Assembly (NCBI RefSeq): GCF_000172555.1
Contig: NZ_ABOX02000005.1
Coordinates: forward strand, 1 to 64,000
Reading direction: 5' to 3'
Length of the DNA stretch: 64,000 bases
Source: Pedosphaera parvula Ellin514
GTDB lineage: Bacteria; Verrucomicrobiota; Verrucomicrobiia; Limisphaerales; Pedosphaeraceae
Part shown: positions 44,701 through 51,785 of the stretch, piece after piece
Layout: each line of letters starts with the position of its first letter
Position numbering within the stretch: the first letter of the stretch is position 1
Position numbers and translations under genes: made by a program
Notes under the pieces: model-generated
What the model was told of the DNA's origin: nothing
The model's input: only the letters and a program-made list of their open reading frames with translations
The model's database searches: none

Positions 44701-45322
44701 CTTGTTCCTGAACTGCGTTGGCCACATATAACCAGAATTCCCGCAATGTATTTGGAAACGAAGGCCAGATGTGCAAGGGGCCCCAACCGTTCACTTTCAG
44801 CTTTAGCCCAAGCTGTTCAAAATGCCATTGGCTGATGTTGCCGTAGCGAGTGCATTCTTTGTAGATGCGATCGAGCCTTTTAAGAAATGACTTTTCTTCG
44901 GCCTTCAGCGCCCGATTGAGCGCTCGTTTTACATCGTCGGCAAAATTTCCCGAGGAGGGTTTTGGTTTGGAGGAGGGTTTACTGGCGGTTGAAGGGGCTG
45001 ATCCATCACTCAATTGGTGCATGGAGGGGGAACTGTATTCCGCCAATAAGGCTCTCATGGCTGCATAGATATGTTTGCAGTCAAAGCCGATGGGGCAAGA
45101 ACAGTCGGCATCCCAGCCGGCTTGAGCGTCGAACCAGAGAGTCACCCTGTAAATTTGAGAGCCTTCAATCGTTGCGGAAAATTCATTCGGGGAAGTTTGC
45201 CGAATTGCAGGAATGCGGTCCTGAACGAAATATCTTTCACCACGCGCCTGCGCGTTGGAGGGCAATGAGTGCATGAACTCACTGGCTTGCACTGCTGTGG
45301 AAGGCAAAACGAGCGTCGGCAT
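41768..45322 (-). CDS. SNF2-family helicase-like ATPase with SWIM zinc finger
   Basis: A 1184-residue DNA-translocase-like protein. Order: SWIM zinc finger near the N-terminus (C74-x-C76 ... C82-x-H84 in CSCPIGFDCKH), a long middle region (about 130-690) of the bacterial SNF2 type, SNF2 ATPase core with Walker A DDMGLGKTLQT (about 747) and Walker B ILDEGQ (about 849; the usual DEAH is DEGQ), and HELICc with VLVFSQFVDMLDIL, GGFGLNLTAASYVVLFDPWW and DRTHRIGQ. These proteins remodel nucleoprotein or act in DNA repair, and some belong to defence loci; no defence partner genes are adjacent here. A solitary gene. Confidence 0.92.
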   Translation of the reverse strand: MPTLVLPSTAVQASEFMHSLPSNAQARGERYFVQDRIPAIRQTSPNEFSATIEGSQIYRVTLWFDAQAGWDADCSCPIGFDCKHIYAAMRALLAEYSSPSMHQLSDGSAPSTASKPSSKPKPSSGNFADDVKRALNRALKAEEKSFLKRLDRIYKECTRYGNISQWHFEQLGLKLKVNGWGPLHIWPSFPNTLREFWLYVANAVQEQGSSVPAFLQPVTNLDEIRQKLQSWRREQEIEQWKQTLDQSLSWSAPAVATKTNPCQLRVRFTEQAAVLEWKLPGRENFEAVKAAQARTLQGELQNGRTVLAPELEWLWETFSSRLDFGSRPELPYSDASPLKKLGRLFRMPEFNDLLVNTEGQPFERPDATLRWRFDSPADTSGDYRFYLERTDGLPMPPVLCEIEGRPALFVTRAAVFRGPSTESDILAPNRDNLIPAPALESRSGAMLLHSLNLEMPPRLRERVRTIPLHLAITCALAESYPGSNSEICTIQIQAQSPDGKAVEIWNGNSWLNAQSQVLHSSKKAKNEAITLFDRSSLYDASSLLTAFDARWESYAGLWSIRVTKKFPEQFAVWLKSLPSEIKIELKGELASLAQDAIAGRVRLDVAEAEMDWFDLRVVLDVTDTTLTQEELNLLLNARGGYVRLQGKGWRKLHFNLDAEEDEQLARLGLNPRELTAAPQRLHALQLAEHSAKKFLPEEQFENVQRRAGEIKARVTLALPESIQATLRPYQQEGFHFLAYLAENRFGGILADDMGLGKTLQTLSWLQWLRGSGKAQITPSLVVCPKSVMDNWCAEAARFAPGLKVKVWTASSLDQLLRSLNEADLHVMNYSQLRLIGESLAPVNWLAVILDEGQYIKNPNSQTAQVARALKAQHRLVLSGTPIENRLLDLWSLMNFAMPGILGSRTQFARLYDAKEDPFARRRLSARVRPFLLRRTKSQVAKDLPDRIEEDLYCEMEGEQKTLYRAELKRAQQMLLRVKTQKEFAKERFHFLTSLLRLRQISCHPRLVKPESRASSAKVDALFEQLEPLVEEGQKVLVFSQFVDMLDILRTDIEAKGWPLFYLAGDTENRGELVQRFQATEGAAVFLISLKAGGFGLNLTAASYVVLFDPWWNPAVENQAIDRTHRIGQSRNVIAYRLLIKESIEEKIRQLQKQKSSLADDVLGEEKFAQSLTMQDLEFLLSDAP

Positions 45323-45524
45323 CTTTAATAAAAGCCTACGGCAAACATGGCCTGCCGCAAGTCAACAAACAGAAAACGACGGCCTTCGAACCTCGAAGAA
45401 TGAGCGGATGGAAAAAAGAAGGTTTATCAGCCAATAGCACGCAGCAGGCGCACATCAGGGAAAATTGAAGCCGGAAGCTGGGGCTTGAGCGACAATGAAT
45501 TGGATGGCTGAGTCTGGGTTTTCT

Positions 45525-46889
45525 TTATTTACTGGCCAGGCTTTTTTCCACGCCAGCTTTCCATTCGTCGCCGAGTTCCTGGAGGGTTTCGCCGGTATAT
45601 TGTTTCCAGAGATCCTCGGTGTATTTGCCATCACGAATGGCGGCATTCATTTTTTGAATGAGATTCTTGTCATATTTTTCAACGACATAATTAAGGAAAT
45701 TGGCGGTGATGCGATAGCTGGCATCGTAACGGGCGCGGGAAAGATTCCGCTTCGTGATTTCACACCCGTGGCTCTCGGGTTCGTACTTATACCAGCGGAT
45801 GTAATCAGGAATGCCTTCGACCATCCAGCCAGGGGGGCGCGTGGCACCGGGGAACTTGCGTGGTGCGTAACCGTACTGCTGGATAACATGCACTTCCTCG
45901 TGCAAAAGCGAACCGATCGCCTCGCCTTTAAGTTCATTCTTGAGCCAGTCTGAGTTGGCGGTCACACGTGTGCCGCCCGTGGCGGCAACGCCCTTGCCGG
46001 GCCGGATGGAAATGCTGAATTTTTCGGGAGCGGTGTAGCCTTCACTTGGAAGCATGGAGACAATTTTTGGATACCATTCAGCGAGAACGGGGGCGAGTTG
46101 CTTTTCTGCCCAATCTTTTAGTTCCGGAGCGCCCGAGGAATCAATGGAAATGACGCATTTGCCATCGGTGGACTTGATAACAAAAGCGCTCACAGCGCTA
46201 TCAGCTGCCGAATCAGTCTTGGCGTCCTTGTCCAGGACATCGATTTCACTATAGAAGGTATTGCCAAAGGCGTCCTCAGCTTCAGTTTGCGAACAGGCGA
46301 AAAGAAGATAGCGGTAATTGCCGATGGTGCCTTCGGAATCGGAGATGCTGACGCCATATTGCCCGCCTTTCTCACCTTCCTTTGGGCGGGTATCCACGTT
46401 GGCGATCAATTTCCAGCCGCACTTTTCAGGGTCAGTGTCCTTTTTAGGCTTCTCCTGGAAATCCTTGGCGGTGCCGTCGCTGCCGTAGAGCTTGTAAACC
46501 TGCGGTGCCCGGGAATCTGTGTGCCAGGAATAGGTGTTGATTTGTTTGATGTTGATGGTGCTGTTGAGATCCATGAGGAGCCGCCCGCCATCGGTGCCGA
46601 CCATGAAGAAAAAGTTTTCGCCGGGCTCATCAGCATCGGTGGGAACCCTGCCGTCATTAAGCTTGCTGATGTCCCCGCCTGCGGGGTCCCGTTCCCCATC
46701 GATGACCGTAATATTCGCCTGCTTGCCGGCATCTCTGCGTGAAGGTTTGGGAACATTCTTGAATTTGAAGCCCGCGGCCGCCTGTTCATTGTCATTATGA
46801 TCGACAATCGTTTTAACTTCGCCAAACGAAGCCATGCAAGAGGTCAGGATAGTTGTAACTCCCAAAAGTAACACGCTGCAATTTTTCAT
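45525..46889 (-). CDS. Secreted discoidin-BSP metallopeptidase
   Basis: A 454-residue exported protein with a signal peptide/lipobox-like N-terminus (LLLGVTTILTSC, Cys18), an N-terminal discoidin-like carbohydrate/ligand-binding domain (about 55-225; GGRLLMDLNSTINIKQINTY, APQVYKLYGSDG), and a C-terminal basic secretory protein (BSP, PF04450) metallopeptidase domain with HEEVH at 330-334 and the following RPPGWMVEGIPDYIRWYKYE. BSP enzymes are best known from plants (aminopeptidase-like) and occur in Bacteroidota and Verrucomicrobiota. Probable role: extracellular or envelope proteolysis. It stands alone, with a long untranslated spacer upstream. Confidence 0.85.
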   Translation of the reverse strand: MKNCSVLLLGVTTILTSCMASFGEVKTIVDHNDNEQAAAGFKFKNVPKPSRRDAGKQANITVIDGERDPAGGDISKLNDGRVPTDADEPGENFFFMVGTDGGRLLMDLNSTINIKQINTYSWHTDSRAPQVYKLYGSDGTAKDFQEKPKKDTDPEKCGWKLIANVDTRPKEGEKGGQYGVSISDSEGTIGNYRYLLFACSQTEAEDAFGNTFYSEIDVLDKDAKTDSAADSAVSAFVIKSTDGKCVISIDSSGAPELKDWAEKQLAPVLAEWYPKIVSMLPSEGYTAPEKFSISIRPGKGVAATGGTRVTANSDWLKNELKGEAIGSLLHEEVHVIQQYGYAPRKFPGATRPPGWMVEGIPDYIRWYKYEPESHGCEITKRNLSRARYDASYRITANFLNYVVEKYDKNLIQKMNAAIRDGKYTEDLWKQYTGETLQELGDEWKAGVEKSLASK

Positions 46890-47370
46890 AAGATTGTCGG
46901 CTGTTTAAGGACAAGAATATGTTACTCAGTTAGCTCTCCGTGTAAATGTGAAAACTGACTCGATCAATACCGAATGCCAAGGTTAATTTCCGAAATTGGG
47001 AAAAGAAACAGAATGAACGAAGGAAATAAATTTGAGGAATGGAAACTGAAAAGTCATGGCTTTGGGGACCAGGAAATTCATTAGTCATGGTGAGCAGGGT
47101 GCTTTTGATTTGAGGCGGCGTTGTCGGCCTGGTCGCTATCTACGGATAGCGCCTGCGGGCTCCGCCTTGCCTCAAACCAAAATCCCTCCTGCCATTCGCA
47201 AATTTCTTTTGGCATTCGGTATACGCGTGGGGATAGATTGTAAGCTTTGGGAATGTCGAGGAACAGGTGGTGGGCAGAAAGGGAAGGTCGAGCAAAATGG
47301 TCGCAATTCACCAAGGAGGCGAGAAGCGATGCAGGCCGTTGATACTCCTTTTTGTAACTGACCGGTGGTA
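46890..47370. other. 481-base spacer with a composite hairpin
   Basis: No gene supported; the short frames across it are not protein-like. The segment contains the hairpin listed at 47103-47182. Nothing else stands out. Confidence 0.5.
47103..47182. repeat. Nested hairpin element
   Basis: Outer arms TTTTGATTTGAGGC (47103-47116) and GCCTCAAACCAAAA (47169-47182) pair with one mismatch. Inside, CGCTATC and GATAGCG form a stem with a four-base TACG loop at about 47134-47151, next to GCCTGCGGGCTCCGCC. The layout suggests a small miniature element or a structured RNA; no coding sequence. Confidence 0.45.
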
Positions 47371-49221
47371 ATGATAAGTTACTGCATGCAAAAGGGTAGG
47401 CACAGAGATTCGGATGAGCATTATAAACCTATCGAGTGTTATGGTGCCATTGGTGATTTGTATACCGTGGCCCTGGTGGCAATGGACGGGTCGATTGATT
47501 TCATGTGTTATCCGGAATTCGGGTGTCCTTCCATTTTCGGGGCGCTGTTGGATTACCGAAAAGGAGGCAGTTTCAAGCTGGCTCCCATCATGGAGGAGGT
47601 GGAGCACAAGCAACAATACATTCCGGACACGAACATCCTGCTCACACGATTCCTGGCGGAGGAGGGGATGTCGGAGGTTTCTGATTTCATGCCGATCATG
47701 GAATTGGGCCACGCCCATAACCTGGTGCGACGGGCGAAGACCATTCGCGGAGACATACGGTATCGGATGATTTGTGATCCGCGCTTTGATTATGGGCGGG
47801 CGGAGCATCGGGTGGAGAAGAAAAGGGATGGCGTGCTTTTTATCAGCAAGGGTGAGGACAGGACTGTGTTGCGATTGCGCAGCACGGTTCCGTTAAAAAT
47901 TGTCAATGGTGCAGCCATGGCTGAGTTCAAGTTGCGTTCCGGCGAAACGGCTTCATTTGTGCTGGAGGACGGACGGCATAAAGGGCCATCGCCCTCGGCA
48001 GCGCCGCATTACGTGGCGGATTCGTTCAAACAGACGATGAACTTCTGGCAGGATTGGATCAAGAAATCGAAGTATCGCGGGCGGTGGCGGGAAATGGTGA
48101 ATCGATCGGCGCTGGTGTTAAAGCTGTTGACTTCCTCCCGTTATGGCTCGGTGATCGCAGCACCCACGTTTGGGTTGCCGGAGGAGATTGGTGGAGTACG
48201 CAACTGGGATTATCGGTATACCTGGATTCGGGATGCTTCTTTCTCACTGTACGCGCTGATGCGACTGGGTTACACGGGCGAGGCCATGGCGTTCATGCAT
48301 TGGATTGAAGACCGGTCCGCCGAACTGGAGCCAGGCAAGCCGTTGCAGGTGATGTATGGAATCGATGGACACAAGGAACTGACCGAATGCGTGCTGGAGC
48401 ATTTTGAAGGTTATCGGAAATCACGTCCGGTGCGCATCGGGAATGAGGCCTACAAACAACTTCAACTCGACATTTATGGGGAGCTGCTGGATTCGGTTTA
48501 TATCTACAGTAAGTTCGGTGAGACGATCTCATATGAATTGTGGAAGCATTTGACGCAATTGATCAACTGGGTGTGCGTGAACTGGCAGCAGCCGGACGAA
48601 GGCATTTGGGAAGTGCGAGGCGGAACGCGGGAGTTCCTTTATTCCCGCGTGATGTGCTGGGTGGCGGTTGACCGTGGCATTCGGTTGGCGCGGAAGTGTT
48701 CGCTGCCCGCGCCCATGGTGGAATGGCTGAAAATCCGGGATGATATTTACCGGGATGTTTATGAGAATTTCTGGGATCGCGACCTAAAAACCTTCGTGCA
48801 ATACAAAGGGGCGAAAACGGTGGATGCGGCGGCACTGCTGATGCCGCTGGTGAAGTTTATTGGGCCGACCGATCCACGCTGGCTTTCCACGCTGGAGGTG
48901 ATCCAGAGGGAACTACTCGAAGATTCGCTCGTCTATCGCTACTGCGTTTTGAAAGGAGCGGATACAGGTGTTCCGGGCCGGGAAGGAACGTTTTCCATGT
49001 GCTCCTTCTGGAATGTGGAATGTCTGGCGCGCGCGGGCGATCTCAAGCTGGCGCGTTTTTATTTTGAAAAGACGCTCGGATATGCCAATCACCTGGGATT
49101 GTATTCCGAGGAGCTGGGTTTGAGTGGTGAACATCTGGGGAATTTCCCGCAGGCTTTCACGCACCTGGGATTAATTAGTGCGGCATATGATCTGGATCGA
49201 AAGCTGGACGAAGCGCAATGA
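47371..49221 (+). CDS. GH15-family glycoside hydrolase (glucoamylase/trehalase-like)
   Basis: A 616-residue cytoplasmic enzyme: N-terminal beta domain starting YKPIECYGAIGDLYTVALVA, then an (alpha/alpha)6 barrel with the family blocks FGLPEEIGGVRNWDYRYTWI, WQQPDEGIWEVRGG (general acid Glu) and [20 protein letters not shown] (general base Glu). Members hydrolyse alpha-glucosidic links of starch, trehalose or dextrin from the end. A copy of the last 75 or so residues lies as a fragment at 56430-56667. Starts GTG 47365, ATG 47371 and ATG 47386 are all possible. Confidence 0.9.
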   Translation: MISYCMQKGRHRDSDEHYKPIECYGAIGDLYTVALVAMDGSIDFMCYPEFGCPSIFGALLDYRKGGSFKLAPIMEEVEHKQQYIPDTNILLTRFLAEEGMSEVSDFMPIMELGHAHNLVRRAKTIRGDIRYRMICDPRFDYGRAEHRVEKKRDGVLFISKGEDRTVLRLRSTVPLKIVNGAAMAEFKLRSGETASFVLEDGRHKGPSPSAAPHYVADSFKQTMNFWQDWIKKSKYRGRWREMVNRSALVLKLLTSSRYGSVIAAPTFGLPEEIGGVRNWDYRYTWIRDASFSLYALMRLGYTGEAMAFMHWIEDRSAELEPGKPLQVMYGIDGHKELTECVLEHFEGYRKSRPVRIGNEAYKQLQLDIYGELLDSVYIYSKFGETISYELWKHLTQLINWVCVNWQQPDEGIWEVRGGTREFLYSRVMCWVAVDRGIRLARKCSLPAPMVEWLKIRDDIYRDVYENFWDRDLKTFVQYKGAKTVDAAALLMPLVKFIGPTDPRWLSTLEVIQRELLEDSLVYRYCVLKGADTGVPGREGTFSMCSFWNVECLARAGDLKLARFYFEKTLGYANHLGLYSEELGLSGEHLGNFPQAFTHLGLISAAYDLDRKLDEAQ

Positions 49222-49478
49222 AGCAAATGCGCTCATTATTGACCTGGTTTTTGTTGGACCAAAGTTGTTGTCGTAGAATTGCGAGCCCTTTTTCGAGGGT
49301 GGGATCCTGTTCCGTATACGCGGATGGAGGCTCGTGCACCTGCACATCGGGTGGAATGCCGCGGGCTCCGCGAGTGGAAATGCCGACGGTGGTGACCTGC
49401 GGGAGACATCTCATCATTGTCACAAAACCTTCGCCGCTGCTGACGGCACCGGGGTCTATGAGACAGACAACCCGACCA
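49175..49478 (-). pseudogene. S41 peptidase (tail-specific protease) remnant
   Basis: Minus-strand frame with the S41 active-site block DPGAVSSGEGF, then RCLPQVTTVGISTRGARG and, after an apparent internal deletion, PPDVQVHEPPSAYTEQDPTL-EKGLAIL typical of the extreme C-terminus. No PDZ domain or N-terminus is present. It overlaps the end of the GH15 gene and abuts another remnant at 49478, so it is a decayed gene. Confidence 0.6.
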
Positions 49479-49722
49479 AACGAATGGTTTCGGTTCGATC
49501 ATGAGATTGGTGGTGCCGGCTCTGACGTTGGAGAGTTCCAGTGATTGTTTCAGGAATGTGGCGGCGATGTGATAATCGCCTGGCGGGACGTAGATTTCGA
49601 AGTCGCCGCCTTTTTCGGTCACATAATACTCGTCGAAGTTTGTGCCGGCAATCTTAAGAAGATACGGCGTTTCCTTCAGAGCGGGAGTGGCTTCCAGTTC
49701 AGCTTTCGAGAGGGCGTTTTAC
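49479..49722 (-). pseudogene. Remnant of a secreted carboxypeptidase-regulatory-like domain
   Basis: Frame beginning after a stop near 49722 and reading LSKAELEATPALKETPYLLK, then TEKGGDFEIYVPPGDYHIAA and LSNVRAGTTNLMIEPKPFVW before running out of sense. The beta-strand pattern and YVPPGDY are typical of carboxypeptidase D regulatory-like domains in secreted proteins. No start, signal or remaining domains. It joins the S41 remnant directly. Confidence 0.45.
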
Positions 49723-49920
49723 AATGACGGGCATTACATGAACATGTGCTTGCGCGGCTCCTGAGTGAGTTGTATTACTGGGGGCAATACCACCTGCGTT
49801 TTGAACCGGCCATGGTTTTCGAATCGTCGCACGCTTTTCGCTGCCTCAAATCATGGAGCCAACAGTTTTAATATTTCGATCCGTACAGACAAAACCCCAC
49901 AACCAACAGGAGCAAATCCA

Positions 49921-51444
49921 ATGAAAAAATCCATCCTCAACATTGCCGTTTCCGCCCTGCAACGGGTGGCGATCAGCGGTGCCGTATTGGCGCTGGCTTT
50001 TGTGCCCGGACGTGCGCTGGCGCAGCGTCCGGTAGGCGTTGATGTATCGTCGTATCAGGGCTCGATCAACTGGACGAGCGTCCGGAACTCCGGCATCACG
50101 TATGCCTGGGCTAAAGCCACGGAAGGTGTGACTGTCAACGACGGATATTTCGTCGGCAATGAAAACAACGGCAAGGCTGCGGGCGTTTACATGGGGGCTT
50201 ATCATTTTGCACGTCCGAACCTGAACAGCCCAGCTGCCGAGGCGAGCCACTTCTGGGGTGTCGCAGGCCCATATATCAAGGCCGATGGCAAGAGCTTCAT
50301 GCCGATGCTTGACTTCGAGGTTTTTAGCGGCGTGGTCGGGGCGAGCAGTTACTCGGACTGGGCCAACCAATGGTGCAACGCGATCGTGAGCGATGCGTCC
50401 GCCGCGGGGACAGTGGTCAAACCGGTGCTGTATACCAGCGCGTGCAGCGCCTGCAACTTTAACAGCAGTGTGGCGCAGTGGATTTCCTGGATCGCCGATT
50501 ACAACGGACAGAATCCTCAAACTGGCACGCCGTGGAGTGTTTGCGGAAGTTGTGATGTTTGGGGTGGGGGCTCGTGGAGCCTGTGGCAGTTCAGCAGCAG
50601 CGGTTCGGTGTCTGGCATCGCGGGCAATGTGGATATGGACGTGTTCAACGGCAATGATGCCGGCCTGGTGGTGGTGGGAACGGGTCCAACCTATCTGACA
50701 AACCGGGTAGGAATGGCTCGCAGCGCCAGCGGTGCGGGTTATTGGATTGCGGCTTCGGATGGCGGAGTCTTTTCTTTTGGCGACGCTCATTTTTATGGTT
50801 CGATGGGCGGTCAACATCTGAATGCGGCAGTAGTGGGAATTGCCGCCCGTCCTCAAGGGGATGGTTATTGGCTCGTGGGCGCGGATGGCGGCATTTTTAG
50901 CTTCGGCAACGCCGGCTTCCACGGTTCGATGGGTGGGCAACATCTGAATGCGCCAGTCGTTGGCATGAGCGCCACTCCTTCGGGCAATGGTTACTGGCTG
51001 GTGGGTTCAGATGGCGGGATCTTTGGCTTTGGAGATGCGGGCTTCCACGGTTCGATGGGTGGGCAACATCTGAATGCGCCAGTCGTTGGCATGAGCGCCA
51101 CTCCTTCGGGCAATGGTTACTGGCTGGTGGGTTCGGATGGCGGGATATTTGCCTTTGGCGACGCCGGTTTTCATGGCTCGATGGGCGGACAACATCTGAA
51201 TGCCCCGGTGGTGGGCATGGCTTCAAATCCTGCCGGAACTGGCTATTGGTTGGTGGGAGCGGACGGCGGCATCTTTGGTTTTAACGTCGGCTATTATGGC
51301 TCGGAAGGTGGCCAGCGCCTGGCTGCACCAATCGTTGGGATGTCCAGCTCCGTGGATGGCTCCGGATATTGGCTCGTTGGCAAGGATGGCGGTATCTTCA
51401 GCTTTGGCGATGCCCCCTTTGAAGGGAGTGCCGTGTTTCATTGA
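49921..51444 (+). CDS. Secreted GH25 lysozyme with C-terminal 42-residue repeats
   Basis: A 507-residue exported protein. Signal peptide 1-38 (cleavage near GRALAQRP), GH25 muramidase domain about 40-245 (GVDVSSYQGSINW, YAWAKATEGV, MPMLDFEVF with the catalytic D-x-E, and SLWQFSSSGSVSGIAGNVDM), then five tandem 42-residue (one 41-residue) repeats and a sixth partial, of the form GYWLVGSDGGIFSFGDAxFh-GSMGGQHLNAPVVGM. These repeats, often placed after peptidoglycan hydrolases or in actinobacterial surface proteins, probably form a beta-propeller-like binding module. AGGAGC precedes the ATG by eight bases. Role: peptidoglycan cleavage outside the cytoplasm. Confidence 0.9.
   Translation: MKKSILNIAVSALQRVAISGAVLALAFVPGRALAQRPVGVDVSSYQGSINWTSVRNSGITYAWAKATEGVTVNDGYFVGNENNGKAAGVYMGAYHFARPNLNSPAAEASHFWGVAGPYIKADGKSFMPMLDFEVFSGVVGASSYSDWANQWCNAIVSDASAAGTVVKPVLYTSACSACNFNSSVAQWISWIADYNGQNPQTGTPWSVCGSCDVWGGGSWSLWQFSSSGSVSGIAGNVDMDVFNGNDAGLVVVGTGPTYLTNRVGMARSASGAGYWIAASDGGVFSFGDAHFYGSMGGQHLNAAVVGIAARPQGDGYWLVGADGGIFSFGNAGFHGSMGGQHLNAPVVGMSATPSGNGYWLVGSDGGIFGFGDAGFHGSMGGQHLNAPVVGMSATPSGNGYWLVGSDGGIFAFGDAGFHGSMGGQHLNAPVVGMASNPAGTGYWLVGADGGIFGFNVGYYGSEGGQRLAAPIVGMSSSVDGSGYWLVGKDGGIFSFGDAPFEGSAVFH
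50737..51441 (+). repeat. Tandem 126-bp coding repeats in the GH25 gene
   Basis: Five full units and a partial one. Units starting at about 50914 and 51040 are identical over about 105 bases apart from one base, so they come from a recent duplication, whereas the outer units have diverged. Confidence 0.85.
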
Positions 51445-51456
51445 TTGGCATTTGTG

Positions 51457-51488
51457 AGCGGGAGGCTTTCGAGCTTCCCGCTGTTTTA
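51457..51488 (+). terminator. Intrinsic terminator after the GH25 gene
   Basis: Stem AGCGGGAGGCT/AGCTTCCCGCT (one G-T pair) with a TTCG loop, then GTTTTATT. Starts 13 bases after the stop codon. Confidence 0.8.
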
Positions 51489-51785
51489 TTGGATTCGCAT
51501 GAATGAAGCATTCCGCTGCGGCGAAAAGAGATTGACGGTTTGAATAGGTTAAGGCATAAACTTCTTCGAGTTTCCCGACCTGCAGGCATTTTACCAAAGT
51601 TGGGCGTTGTTCCTAAAAGGAAGATTTTCCAGAAGCAGAAGTGGTTTGAATTATTGTGTCGTCCTGTGATTTCGAATAATGCCGATATGACTCCGGACCT
51701 ACGCCAAATTATTTTCATTCAGAAAACAAACTTCGAAGATTTCCTGACCCGTAAAACCTCAAATAACCCTAATCAAAACAGTCCT

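Noticed and set aside
41768-45322. SNF2 gene as part of a DISARM-type or other phage defence island
   Set aside because: No methyltransferase, helicase partner, nuclease or phospholipase gene is adjacent; a lone SWIM-SNF2 ATPase is common in chromosomes.
49846-50943. 365-codon minus-strand frame across the GH25 gene
   Set aside because: Antisense of a clear lysozyme domain and tandem repeats.
50737-51441. Tandem 126-bp repeat as a CRISPR or satellite
   Set aside because: It is in frame and encodes a repeated protein motif in the GH25 lysozyme.
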